This document shows positions 51,738 through 64,000 of a DNA stretch of 64,000 bases, piece by piece. The stretch comes from Buteo buteo. Taxonomy: Eukaryota; Chordata; Aves; Accipitriformes; Accipitridae. The position numbers and the translations under genes are program-made. Positions within the stretch are counted from its first letter, which is position 1, and each line of letters opens with the position of its first letter. Under the pieces are notes generated by a model, which searched no databases, was not told the origin of the DNA, and saw only the letters and a program-made list of their open reading frames with translations. The stretch is from the NCBI RefSeq assembly GCF_964188355.1, contig NC_134188.1, positions 19,187,536-19,251,535 on the forward strand, in the 5' to 3' direction.

Positions 51738-54700
51738 TTCTATACAAGATACTGTTGCTATTCCACTCCTGGGACTGTTCTGCCAATTTGTATCATGCTT
51801 TTCTAATGTATAAGCTCTAGGCTGAAATGGAAGAAACTGATTTTCATTCATGACCCAAACTAATATTTGAACTTACATTTTTCAGGGGTGAAAGGCTAAT
51901 TCCGTAATCCCACATAACCCTTTGACTAATCCTTTTTAAGATGGAAAACAGAGCCACAAGAAAATAATTGGTTTATATTATTAAAGGGAGCTGCCACAAT
52001 CCCTTGTTCATGTAGCATTCAGGTGCTGTTATCTCTGTCCTTCAGCTTGTTTTTGCAGGCAGCTGCTAGTTTTGTCACAGCCAGAAGGCCAAGATGGGCC
52101 GGGGAGGGAGCATTGCACTGGCAGTCAGGAGGTTCTGAAGTCCTAGTGGTGGCTGTCCCATGGATTTGCCACTGCACTGGGGCCAACTAACTTCATTTCT
52201 TTGTCTCTTTTGTTGCATTGAAATGAGGCTAAGGAAACTCTGTTATGTACTTCTTGGGAGGGAATTGAGAGTTAATTAGTTAATGATTTAAAATATAATT
52301 TTGCTATGCAGCTTATTGTCTTTTGTTTAAGTTTATGCAAAGCTGTCATGGATGGCCTAAGCTGCATAAAAAACAGCCTGTAGTTACTCTGCCAGCAGTA
52401 ACAGATGGTCTACTTCACGGGGTTGACCATGAGTTCAACACAAGCTGAAATTTGGAACCAGGGAATAATTGGGTTTGGTGAATCAAATGAGTTCACAACT
52501 TAAATACAACTTTTTAATAAAGAAAGGGGTCAAATTTCATTCTTCACCATCATTTTCCACCAGTGTTGTCCCAAAGACAGTATGAACTGTGCTGTCTTGA
52601 GCTCTGTCACGGTGTCAAGGTGTCACCTGAGATCAGTCAGGTGGCTGGCACAATATGCTCAAGACACAGAGTTACAACAGCCTTTTTCTCTCAGGAGTGG
52701 GAGTCTGGCTCTTTCTCTTCTAGCCAGCTCCTGATTTTCACAAAACCTCTGTATAATAATCTCAAAACTTGAGGCCATGGCTCAAATCTGGTGGAATTTA
52801 GCAAAAGTTTAAAAGTTGTTGGGAGGGGCTAACAAAAGGACAGATGTGTTAATAGAAGGCCTGATTATCTTAAGTCCCATTTCCATAGGAAGTTTAGGTT
52901 ACAGTGGTCCAGTACTTAGGGCGTTTCCATCTAGACTACCTGGTGCTGTATGCACCTGGTTCTTGTATGCCAGGGAAATAAGGACTGGGACTGGAGCTGG
53001 AACATGATGGAGTCATGGGAATAAAAACTAAGTCAGACTTGGTGACTGCTTGATTAGAATAGATCATTTTCTGATAACCACCGTCACACCAACCAAATAA
53101 TGTGCTTAGCTGGATTTCTTTTTCCACCATTACGTGTGATTCAGAGGCAACGGTCTGGCCCTTTCACTTTGGTAACTAACAATAGTACCAGTGAGTCAAC
53201 CGTGGTTGTTGGTGTGGTGCCATTCAGTTGCAATGTAAGATGGATCATGTCTTTCAGGGATGGGAGACAGAACAATAGATCATTGTGTAAATTGGAACCT
53301 ACTGGCTGGATTTATTGCCTTGCCTGAATAACAAAAGCTGACCCACTGAATTATCTGCTGCCCTAGGTATAGCTGCTGTTTGGGGGTAATGCGTTTAGAG
53401 CCATGTATCTCTCTTCAGTGACAGTCAACATAAAGTCTAAACATCACTTCAGTTACTGTGTTAGTGTTTAAGAGAGAAACATTATTGTAGTACCTGAAGT
53501 GGTGTAGTGCCTTTGTGATGGTCTTCATTCCAGGTGAGTTTCATCTATCAAAGTCTTTGAGGTGAAGTGTGGTTTTATGGGTATTAAATCATTCACTGCA
53601 CTAGAGTAATCTTCTACTTAATGTTGAAATTACCCATCTAGTTTAGGATTTTAGTGTGTCAGTTTCAGAAAGGCTTCAAAAGAACCTCCAGCTACTCTTT
53701 CATCAAGGGTGCAGTAATAATCATGCTTTTCTTCTGGCACTCTCCTAGCACAAGGGACAAAATCATATTAGAGGACAAAGTTATATTTATGGTAAATGTT
53801 AACTTTTCATGCATTGACTGGAATTCATTTACTGGACAAAATGCCTGGAGGTGTATTTGTGGAAGTGCATCAGAATTGGTTTTTAACTCAGTATGATTAT
53901 TAAGTCAAACAATAAGAAATGAAATACTGCCAGACTTGGTATTGCTGACATGGAGGATATGACTGAAAGCGGAACATCAGATGAAGAATTCAAGAAGCAA
54001 TTTGGAACATGCTTGGTGACACTATGTTTAACACTAACATAAAGGAAAAAAGTCAGTGTATCTAGCTTTATGAGGTGAAGCTTGGCTGGCAGTAGGTGAG
54101 GGCTGCATGGGTTACAGGGAAATGGTACAGGACAGGGATGAAAATTACGAAAAGAAGAGATGAGAAAACTTGTCCTTTTTTCTAGTTTTGGTTTTTAATT
54201 AGTACATTACTGAAAACAGGATACTTGAAAAATGCACTAATATGAAGGAGTATCATAAGGGGATAGGCAATTAGAACTATTGGACATTTAAGGTTTCACA
54301 AAAGGGAAGGAAAGCCAAAACCAATTCTGATTTTAAAAGTTAAGGTCCTTTAAGTGCATATAAAGAGAAATAGAATATAAATAGTCTATTTCAGTCAAGG
54401 ATCTCAGAGGGGCCACATTAAAAAAACAAAACAGTAGGCCACTGAGATATGCAGATTGACAATAACTGATTATTTTGGCAGGAGACGCCTAATAATCATT
54501 TCCCCTACTGTTGGCATGTTCTCAACTTGATTCCCTTGTGGAACAAGGCTGTCCATTACAGGTAAGTAGTCATCCCAAACTGTGTCATAGGGTGACACGA
54601 AAAGGATTGAATTCACATTTCACCAACCTTAATTTTGCTATTTGTCTGACACTTTCTTGACTTGCAACCTTAAGCTGCAATTGTCTGGAATTCTTTATAT

Positions 54701-57700
54701 GTCATGTCCTAGGGTTTTTTTTAAGAAAAAAACCTGAAAATCGAATATTCTGTCATTCAGGATTTACTGACCTTTGTATGAGCTGTCACTGATAGTGAAC
54801 ATTATATTTTTAAATCTCTACAGCTCTCTTCCCTTCAAATTAATGATATAATGACTAGCACAATTAGTTGTCATTCTCTTTTTTTTATCAGCATTAAATG
54901 AGTCTGAGGCTATCGAGTTTCATGGCTGCTTGCTTTCAGCAGAAGACCAGAGATGCTCAGGAATCTGGGTTTCATTCTGGAGTCTGGAAAACCTTTGTTT
55001 TTAGGGTTCTAACCTTTCCACTTGTTTCTCCTATATTTGTTCCCTTCTGCTCTATCCTACCCTGTTCCTCCTTATCTGCTCCTTTCTGCTGTATCACACC
55101 TTGTCCTTCCTCTAATCTCTTTTCTTCCCCCTCATTGCATTGTTACTGTTTGCTTTCTCAGACAGCCCTTGTCTGCCCTTTGGGATCTCTCTTTGAGATC
55201 CCAGTACCTCCCTTTCCTCACGTGCAGGGAGCCTCCTTGCCTAGCAAAGCCCAGTTGTCCTTTGACTACCATGGAGGTTTTGTTTTACCTTTTTCCCTAC
55301 TTGTATGGCTTCCCAATCTCACCACCCCTTTCCTGCAAATCAGTGTCAATCAGTCTTGCATCTTCTTTCTCCCTTGCTGCTGATCCATCTTTCTCTCCTC
55401 ACGTACCTGTACCTCAAAGTATCTTGTCTTACTGCTTTGTTCGCTTTTTATTTATGAAATTCTGGCTTCATTTTCTAGAGCAGACTGCTCCTTGTACCAG
55501 CCTTGCCCAGCAGATTGTCCTAACCTACTGTTTCCTCTCACTGTGTCTTGCTTTTGACTTGCATTGGACTGATTTTTGTCCTCTCCACACTAAGTGAAGA
55601 AAACTTCCTTTGTGTGTTTAAGGGTGTGCAGTCCTAATTAAAACTGTGCCCCTGAAACATGACAAAGCAGTGAAAAAAAATCTAATTGGAAAGGTTAAGG
55701 AGAATACTGTAAGATAGGCTCTTATTCACCAAAATAGGATCTTCTTGTCTTCTGTGAGACTGGAAAAGCTTCAAATGAAAGGAGAAAGTAGCCCTGCACT
55801 GTTGTGCCATAGGACTTTCCTGGTTTTGTAACTCCTGCAGAAATACTGAAAGTTCACTACACCGTTATTGCTATGTTGCAATGAGGTTTTGGCACTTAGA
55901 GAGTAATAGTGCCTATGACCCTTAACCTGCACTTTGCTAGTGCTGCCTACTTGTACTTCTGGTATTGCTATCTCATGTCAATAAATTTAAAACTGAATTG
56001 TTAAGAGCTTTACTTGCTTGGAAAAAAATCAAGTGTTAGACTGAAATAAAGTATGTCTCTCTAAAATTTTATAGTGTCAGCAAAGCCTTTCTGAAATTCA
56101 TGTTTATATAAAACAAAGGTTTTACTGAAACAAAGATCGCACTAATAGTTTTTAATACTAAGACTCTGAATCGTTGTACTTGAGGTCAGGATTGGGACAG
56201 GGCAATGGATCTTCTTCAAAGCTTTCACTTTTTCCTATCTAGTCTTGTGATGTCATAACTTGCAAAGGTCTGAGGGCAGCCCATCATTACCTTCAAGTAT
56301 TGGTTACACACCAGCCTGCTCATCTTTGAATTGTTATAGTCTATACGATTTGCACAATCACCAAAATCACCCTGATGATTCTTCAGGCACGAAGTCCAAC
56401 TCAGTCCACCTTTTAAGTACCCTTAGCATTTGTTGCAATTGATTAAAATTCACCCCAAAATTTAGTGGCCTATTATAACACACAATTGCAACAATTTCTT
56501 TAATAAGTGTTACTTTAAAATGTGTATAGTAAGAAATATCATTCTTCCATAGAGTTTACACTAAACATACACATACATACATATTGTAAATTAGACAATT
56601 TATGGTATTTTTGGACACAAGCCACACAGAGACAACTGGAGCCTACATAGACAATTGCAGATTGATTGGAAATAGATGGGACAATTTCATAGCCACTCTT
56701 GATCATGTTTGAATCAGAAAGCTGTTATCTTCCCAAGTGTAATGCCTGCCTTTCCCTGCTGTTTGCTGTCTTTCTTCTGTAGAGACTGTCCAGAAAATTC
56801 CATCTTGTTCCATAGTTCATCATTGACGCAGAGCTCTAATCTCAGAAGAAATATCATTATTTATTCCTAAAATTACCTGATAAGCTCCTTGATAAAAATT
56901 TAAGTTTTTCCATCAGATTGCATATTCTACACATATGTAGTGTTTTGATATCTCCATAAATGGGAAACCTCTGGTTTCTACCCTATGCTACTTTTTATTT
57001 ATCCCAGGTCCATCAGTTTATTCATTGTTGCTTTAAAATGTCTTGGGTGTAGCACTACACAAACGTGCAGACTTTTAAAATGCAGCTGATACATTTCTGT
57101 ATCTAACTGATTTACCTTTGCTTTTCAACACTCAGAATATTAAGTTCTATAAATAGACAAAATCATATCCATGTGCATTATTATATTACATACACACCTT
57201 CATGAGTTGGTGATCTATTAATCATATTCACTATTAATAAAAGAAGCTATATCCATCATCACTGAGAGAAACAGAGTTTGGAGATAGAGACACCTTTGAT
57301 TTGGATTCAGTTTTCCCAGTTACTTTCACTTGTTCATATTTTTCTCTTGTTTTATCTTCAGACAGGACAATTGACCTATAAAAGTATTATGTCTATCCCA
57401 TTTCAGATATGATAATAAAATGAAATCAAAATAAACTTAAACAAAGTCAAGCAACTTATAATTAATAATGTTCATAGAGTTGGAATGGATTACTTTTCTG
57501 TTCTACCTCTGGAAGATAAAACAGGAAGGATTGTTATTAATAGTTATCATCTGAGTTACTCCAGCTCAAGTATTTCCCTCCATAGGATTTTCTAGTGATG
57601 TTAAAGGCCTGATTAACTGCATTTTTTCTTTTTTATTTCATACAATTAATCAGCTAATATCCTCATACTATTGTTTAGAAGTTCTCAAGCCATGTTTATT

Positions 57701-58282
57701 ATCCATTTATTATCTATTACTTATAACCAATAAGTTTGTTTTAGCTTAAATTAGCAGGTTTTATTTATGCATAGATTTCTACTATCTTTCCTTTCCTTTT
57801 TTTAGTTGTTGTTTTGTTTTTTCTCCATTTCCTTCTCTGTACTCTAAAAAAAATACTTTTTCTCACATACCACTTAAAATCATACATTATAGTGTTAACT
57901 TCAGTTTTCAAGGGTTAGGTCTGTCTGAGTTCAATAAAATACCTGATACCCCAACCCCTCTCTCTACCTTTGTAGGGTCACACCTAATCCACCATTCTTT
58001 CAGCTGTTATCTACTCACATGCCAGTAGCACTTTGTTGGTGTTTGTTTTCAAACTTGTCCTTTTTTTTTTTTTTTCCTGATTTTGTAGCCAATGGAAACC
58101 TCCCTGCTAGATTTCTTTCATGCATATACTCACATGCTTCACTGAATTTAACAATACCGTCTGTGAGCTTGAACTGCTTGTTTTCATGCTAATTGTATTG
58201 CATTTGTTTGGCTTGTTCTGCAGTTTTAAACATTTTACCTGTTCTACCAGTTAGGTATTCTTTTGTATGTGGTTCACTTTTT

Positions 58283-58320
58283 CTTCGCCTTTTTTTTCCC
58301 TTCGCTTTTTTTCTCTTCGC
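58283..58320 (+). repeat. Pyrimidine tract with three TTCGC units at CR1 insertion edge
   Basis: TTCGC occurs at 58284-58288, 58301-58305 and 58316-58320 within a T/C-rich tract, and the last one abuts the CR1 5' end. It may be the target sequence, slippage during insertion, or chance. Confidence 0.6.
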
Positions 58321-59380
58321 TGGGTGAAAAACTGGCTGGCTGGATGAGCCCAGAGGGTTGTGGTGAATGGGGTGAAATCCAGTTGGCGGCTGGTCACAAG
58401 TGGTGTTCCTCAGGGCTCGGTGTTGGGGTCGGTTCTGTTTAATATCTTTATTGATGATTTGGATGAGGGGATTGAGTGCACCCTCAGCACGTTTGCAGAC
58501 AACACCAAGTTGGGAGGCAGGGTCGATCTGCTTGAGGATAGGAAGGCTCTACAGAGGGATGTGGACAGGCTGGATCGATGGGCTGAGGCCAATCATATGA
58601 AGTTCAACAAGGCCAAGTGCCTGGTCCTGCCGTTGGGTCACAACAACCCCATGCAGCGCTACAGGCTTGGGGAAGAGCGGCTGGAAAGCTGTCCGGTGGA
58701 AAAGGACCTGGGGGTGCTGGTTGACAGCCGGCTGAATATGAGCCAGCAGTGTGCCCAGGTGGCCGAAAAGGCCAACGGCATCCTGGCCTGTATCAGAAAT
58801 AGTGTGGCCAGCAGGAGCAGGGAGGTGGTTGTTCCACTGTACTCGGCACTGGTGAGGCCGCGCCTTGAGTCCTGTGTTCAGTTTTGGGCCCCTCACGACA
58901 AGAAAGACGTTGAGGTGCTGGAGCGTGTCCAGAGAAGGGCAACCAAGCCGGTGAGGGGCCTGGAGCACAAGTCTTATGAGGGGTGGCTGAGGGAACTGGG
59001 GTTGTTCAGTCTGGAGAAAAGGAGGCTGAGGGGAGACCTTATCGCTCTCTACAACTACCTGAGAGGAGGGTGTAGTGAGGTGGGTGCTGGTCTCTTCTGT
59101 CAGGTGGCTGCAGATGATAGGACAAGAGGAAACAGCCTCAAGTTGTGCCAGGGGAGGTTTAGGTTGGATATTAGGAAAAATTTCTTTACTGAGAGGGTTG
59201 TCACACATTGGAACAGGCTGCCCAGGGAAGTGGTTGAGTCACCATCCCTGGAGTTATTAAAAAAGCGCGTAGACAGGGTACTCCATAACATGGTTTAGTA
59301 ACATGGTTTAGTGGGCATGGATGATGGTTGGACTCAATGATCTTGTAGGTCTTTTCCAACCTAAATGATTCTATGATTCT
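58316..59380 (+). mobile_element. CR1 LINE copy with intact 3' half, 5'-truncated
   Basis: The insertion begins within the RT at GCTGGGTGAAAAACTGGC and ends at about 59,380 after CCTAAATGATTCTATGATTCT. It carries the 3' part of ORF2 in one uninterrupted frame plus a short 3' UTR. It belongs to the same subfamily as the copy at 24,049-26,165: both read NGVKSSW, DLLE.RKALQRDVDRLDRWA and HNNPMQRYRLGEE. The lack of stops suggests a fairly recent insertion. The missing RT fingers and endonuclease mean it cannot move by itself. Confidence 0.95.
58360..59298 (+). pseudogene. CR1 ORF2 C-terminal fragment, 312 codons, open
   Basis: The frame runs from just before motif B (SGVPQGSVLGSVLFNIFIDD) through the catalytic region (FADNTKLGGRVDLLE, where FADD is expected), the thumb and the C-terminal domain (ESCVQFWAPHDKKDVEVLE, QRRATKPVRGLEHK, FSLEKRRLRGDLIALYNYL, GRFRLDIRKNFF, HWNRLPREVVESPS), then the natural stop. 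The first Met is internal and is not a real start. The frame is open from the truncation point. The catalytic D-to-N change predicts loss of activity even apart from the truncation. Confidence 0.92.
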
Positions 59381-62300
59381 TCCAAAACTTTTCAGAATGT
59401 GTGTTAGAAGAGCCTGAAGCTGATGCTGCCTTTTCTCTTCTTGTTTTCTAATTCTGGGGATCATACCATATTTGGGTTTTCTAGTTATATGATGCTCCAC
59501 TCTTATCCCTCTTTCTTAGGTCCGATTGCTGCAGGTCATTGTTAGCAAATAGTAAAACCCTGACTCATTTCTGTGTTTATTATCCCTTTGAGCCTTTTGT
59601 TCATCTCAAAATTTTCCTTGCTTGTTGGAACCTCTGTGCTAATTCAACTAAAGAAATAGTTACCAATCTGATTCGGTGGCTGCTGCTGCTCAAACTAGGT
59701 TCCCATACTGCTATCCCAATGGTGTTCTCTCATTTAACCCATCGCTCCATAGAGGTATCCAGGTTCAATCTGTCTGGGACTTCACTTCCTTGTGATAGCA
59801 GTTTGCTTTTACACCTCTGGCCCTTCCCTTTTCCTACAGTCTTGATGATTAAAGAGTTATTGGTTTTCTCTGCATGGCTGTCTATATTGCAGAGCTGGTT
59901 TTGCAATAGCGCATAGTGTGGTGAGTAACTGCTCTTTTCCAGATTCCCCAGCGCAATTATTATTATCAGTCTTTAGTCTGGATGGGTCTGGATCTCTCTG
60001 TCTTTCTCCATCCTACTATTCTGCATCTCCCAAAGAGCCATAACAAACCCGTTACGAGTTTGAAATTGTGCTTACATGGCCACTGTGTGTTTTTCTCATC
60101 CTTTGTGGTCAGCCCCTGCAGGAGGATGGCAGGGCTCAGCAGCCTGGCTGATTCTAATGGAATATTCATTTCTCTTTTGTATGTTCCTTCTCTAAAAAAC
60201 CCACAAACAACCCTTTAGCACTTCATTAGGTTCTTGCTTTACTCCATCAGAGTAGCTTCTTGATTGCATTGGGCACAGCCTGCCTCTAGTATTCAAGTTT
60301 TCTTTGTTACACTGATGGACCTGGCAGTTTGTTTCCTGATCACCCCTTAGCTCCACTAGAATGGTGGGCCTTCTCCAGTGATCCAGTTCTAATTTGACCA
60401 TGAGCCATGGGAAGGGGAGGGACAAGACTTCCAAGACTGTCACTAGGAGGGAGAGGACAGAGGGCCCACCTTCCTCTTTCCTTGCACTGATCTTCTACAA
60501 GCATTAATTAGCAAGTCTGTGACTCTGAAATGTCCAGTACCTGGTGCCTTGACTATTATCCAAACACTCCTTAAGCATCCTCTATTGCAAGCAGAATCTT
60601 AAACTGGATAAATTTTACCTTGAGTACACATAATCTAAACAGTCCTTGAATAGCAAGCATATCACACTTCTCATGTTTTAAGCTATCACCACCTTCTTAT
60701 TTGTTAATCAGTCTTTTGAAGGCTTGAGGCAACACTAGGAGATTTACTTAGTCACCTTAAACCATTTGTATTTATAGGGTGAAGAAACAGCCTTCTATTT
60801 TGCACAGCCACCTTCCCATTTGCTAAATCTGGCACTTCCCAATCTGGCACATTCTTCTAAATTTAAGCCTGACTTTCTAAAATGGCTCCTCTGACCAGGG
60901 TCATCTGAGTGCGCCTGAGCAGTTGCCACCAGGCACCTGGGAACTGGTGGCATCCTCACAATGAGGGTAATCAAGTTCTAGTCCAGCAGTGTTACAGGAA
61001 CGGTCTCAATCCTAGATGCAAGGAAGCATGTGCAACATGGAGATGTACATAAGCTTCAGGCAGCTATTTGGTCCTGCCTGCACGTTGTCTCACAAATGCT
61101 GCTTTCTTGCACTGGTGCCCTCTCAAACACTTGGACTTTAGTTTTGCCTTGAAAAAATACATCCGAACAGAAATGGCCAGGCCGAGTGGCAGAAGATGCG
61201 CAAAGAAGAGCTAGCACTTGATCTCAGAGGAGTGATGCAAGCGTGAGCAAAGCACTGCTCCTGTCTTCAGCAGTTTCTGATCTGCTGCTTTCCTGTCAGT
61301 GAGGTCAGCAGTGGGCTGTCAGAGGGGATGTGGGCGGGGGGAGACATCACCAAATTTTGGGAGTGTGACTGATTATAAATGGAATACTTCACACATTAAT
61401 ATTTATGCAGCATGCCCACAAATGGCAAAGGAAGGTTAATTTTAGATTAAGTTGTATTTCAGTGGAATACAAATCTGAAAAGGTGTTGTGAGACTTCAGT
61501 GGCACAAGTGATATGAAAAAGTGAGGGTTTTGTCTGATCAGTAGGCAAGGGAGTTTTATCATATTAAATCTATAGGTTTTCATGAATGGCTGAAGGTACA
61601 TGAAGTCCTTCATCAGTTTCACAGCCTATTGCAGATAGATTTTAGTGCAACTGGTTACTGTGCTATTAATTATTAAATGAGACCATATTATCCCTAATGG
61701 GCTTGAACCATCACCAAAAATGTTTTAGCTTCGTTTTTGACCATGCTAATAATAGTCTCACCTGTCTTGTTGCATGCTACAATTACTCTAATGTTTTACT
61801 TCCTGGCTACTTTAGAAGTGGCAAAACTTATTTGGGTAACATAATGGTAGGATATATACAGGTTGCAATACAGTTTTGAACTGTATTCCTTTTTTTAAAT
61901 GCCATTATATCAAATCCATTAAGTGCTTACAATGGACAGGCTGAAAAAATGACTAACAGAGAAAAATAGAGAGGTGCTGTATTTCTGTGTCTCAGTGACT
62001 CAGCAGCAGATCTGCTGAGTTCACAAAAAAAATTATAATTTTTAGTGCTGCAAACTCAATTTCAACTCTGATAGTCAACTGGGCTCTTGACTTCCCAATT
62101 ACCACCACAGCTAATAAAGAAAACTCTGAAATGAACACCCCCATGCTGTGTTCTTTTCATTACCTGTAAAATTGCTCTGACAGCGTCCTATCTTCTCCAT
62201 GAACATATTTCTGAATTGATTATGAGACACTGATTAGCAAGGACAAACCTCACCTTGATTTCCAGAACCCCTGTTGAAAAAACAGGATTTGCAGTTAAAA

Positions 62301-64000
62301 AACCCCATAGTTTTTAAAGTTTGGAACTAAGCAAATTGATACTGCAATCAGTGAAGGAGTAAATACAGAACTCCAATCACCTTGCAGATTTCTATAATAC
62401 TTTAGTTGGTGTAGCACCAATTCTAATCCAGAAAAGAAGTATTTAAGTTTGAATATGCTTTACTTTGACTGTGTGACTGAATACCTCGACAAGAGGTAAG
62501 TGGTAATCTTTGTAGTGATCTGAATCCCTCAGAGCAGAGGCGTGAGCTCCAATGAGCAATGCCTTCATGAGGCTGTTTAATGCTAAGCACCAAATTACAT
62601 ATCCTGGATTGCTCTCTTATATGTATTTTAGTAAGATAAAAGGATGACTTGTTTTAAATAAGCTAATTACCTTTAGGCAAGAGATCAGTACTGTTAATGG
62701 CAGAATTCATGCAACTCCTCTACAACCACACCCATTTTCACAGACCAATGCACCTACATGCAGTCTGTTTAATAAGACACATTCCCTATCTACTAGCTGC
62801 AGAGATTAAACAGTAGCTGGATCAGAAGGCAAATGGTTTTGAATTCCTGTTTCTTCAGAAGCTTCTCTTGCTTTCCACAAAATGGTTAGGAGGATGGACT
62901 CTGAAAGACAATGATTTTTTTTTAATTAAAAAAAAAGTTTGGAAAGGGTACTGCAGAGCAGTAGTTTGCTACTACTTATGGATTCTTCTCCAGTTTTAAT
63001 TTTTTGAACATACAGCACAAAGGTCACAAGGGTCTCGTAGGTCTTGTGTTGAATTCTCTCTGTGAACAGGCAAATAACTCCTTTTGCTCTGAGCTCTGTT
63101 ATTCTGATCTGCTAACCTGCATGTAGTCATAATTCAGAAGCAATTGTTCCAACAGGGCATTCTCAAAACATGGAATCATTTTCATTAGTCATTCAGCATC
63201 ACAAGCAGTACTTTTTCAAGATTTTAGAATTTTTTCCTTATCTAATCAGAAAGAGAAGAAGGAAGAAGCTTTTAGTCAACCATAAGCTTAGGTGGATCAT
63301 TACCAAAGTTACTGGACTGGTTAAGTTTTTGAAGATGGTGTACAGATGCCATTAGAGTGACTGTGAGATTATCCTACAGTCATGGTTGCCAAACTCTTAG
63401 CTCAGAGGATACCTCAGACTTTCTTGTGAGCTCCCAGCATTGCAACATGCAGCAGGTCCATAAACTCAAACATTTAATATGGTTTTGCAGACTTCCTTAG
63501 ACAACACACTACAGCTTCAAGGTATTAAAAAACCTGTGGGGAACCAAATTGATAAAATTTTCCCCTCTATAGGATTATAGATTATGGATTGTAAAACCAC
63601 TCCCAAGGTAATCTGAAAATTGATAGGCCATAGCTGTGCTTTCATTGTGAAGGGTTCAAGCAGCTGTTAGCTCTGCTCTATCACCATGCGATATATCACA
63701 CTGTTATGGCCATATACTTTTATTGTCTCCACCATGCGCAATGTGCCTGTGACATTGTCTTGTCAGATAGAATTAGGTTCAGAGATGCTATTCGAGGTAG
63801 GGAGCTTTTTTACATTCCAGAAAATTGGAATCTAATAAATTGCTGTAATTTACATAAGAAAGCAAGAATGATGAGAGGTGGCAGGGAAAGTAGCCAACAG
63901 GGAAGTACATACAAAATAATTCAAGACTCCAACAAGACAAAAGAAGATGACTTTACCAATGTCCTTTTTATCACCCAGCATAGCTACTTTTTGGGGGCCA
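59381..64000. other. Non-coding DNA to the window end
   Basis: No gene or repeat family is recognised. The frame at 59,539-59,916 (125 codons) has no family support. A perfect 22-bp palindrome T9-AATT-A9 lies at 62,915-62,936. Confidence 0.55.
62915..62936. repeat. Perfect palindrome T9AATTA9
   Basis: This is a 22-bp self-complementary run with no spacer, able to extrude as a small AT hairpin. It is probably a simple-sequence product. Confidence 0.85.

Larger units (their letters stand above)
47901..58315. other. Non-coding DNA upstream of MTNR1B
   Basis: No gene is recognised over 10 kb. There is an E-box palindrome AGCACGTGCT at 48365-48374. (GA)n tracts lie at 51336-51354 and 51697-51715, the latter passing into TATACACA and CACACA units. 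The stretch 54,900-55,600 is pyrimidine-rich and has long but unconvincing frames. A T-run lies at about 58,060-58,078. The sequence is probably intergenic. Confidence 0.55.

Noticed and set aside
54898..55597. Two overlapping plus-strand frames of 161 and 191 codons
   Set aside because: The strand is pyrimidine-rich, which removes stop codons. Two frames are open at once and neither resembles a protein family.
57473..57490. ATAGAGTTGGAATGGA resembling a CR1 tail word
   Set aside because: It is a single short match, and the flanking sequence does not continue into a CR1 tail.
1..64000. CRISPR arrays, operons, insertion sequences, riboswitches
   Set aside because: The sequence is vertebrate nuclear DNA. 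No spaced short-repeat array or bacterial gene is seen.

Overview
The window looks like nuclear DNA from a bird. The reasons are: a two-exon vertebrate G-protein-coupled receptor gene with consensus splice sites; AT-rich non-coding sequence broken by one strong CpG island; and interspersed repeats that are almost all CR1-type non-LTR retrotransposons, with 3' ends built from short ATTCT-type repeats and no L1 or Alu. A turtle or crocodilian is less likely but not excluded. No bacterial, viral or organellar genes were seen.

The one host gene I can support is MTNR1B (melatonin receptor 1B, Mel1b) on the minus strand. Exon 1 (46972-47185) encodes the N-terminus and TM1. Exon 2 (15912-16780) encodes the rest. 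They join in phase 1 at a conserved Asn-Ala-Gly-Asn junction to give a 360-residue receptor. The intron between them is 30,191 bp, nearly half the window. Exon 1 lies in a CpG-rich domain (about 44,960-47,900) with GC boxes upstream of the start codon. A second GC-rich peak (about 44,975-45,580) lies inside the intron.

Layout: 1-7,150 is non-coding, with a small palindrome and repeat near 870-950. CR1 copies lie at 7,160-8,570 (+), 9,385-11,260 (-) and 12,605-13,141 (+). MTNR1B exon 2 and a candidate polyadenylation signal lie at 15,700-16,780. The intron holds degraded LINE pieces (18,725-19,080; 27,800-28,040; about 39,700-41,650), a long CR1 copy (24,049-26,165), a short CR1 tail (30,353-30,522), a mid-size CR1 copy (32,785-34,070) and a tRNA-SINE-like inverted repeat (27,293-27,420). 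After the promoter, 47,900-58,315 is non-coding, followed by a CR1 copy with a 312-codon open frame (58,316-59,380) and then non-coding DNA to the end.

I found no new multi-gene system. The points most worth checking are the repeated G-to-A loss of catalytic aspartates in the CR1 reverse transcriptases, a CR1 copy that joins an ORF1 esterase end to late ORF2 with most of the endonuclease missing, and the second intronic CpG peak.
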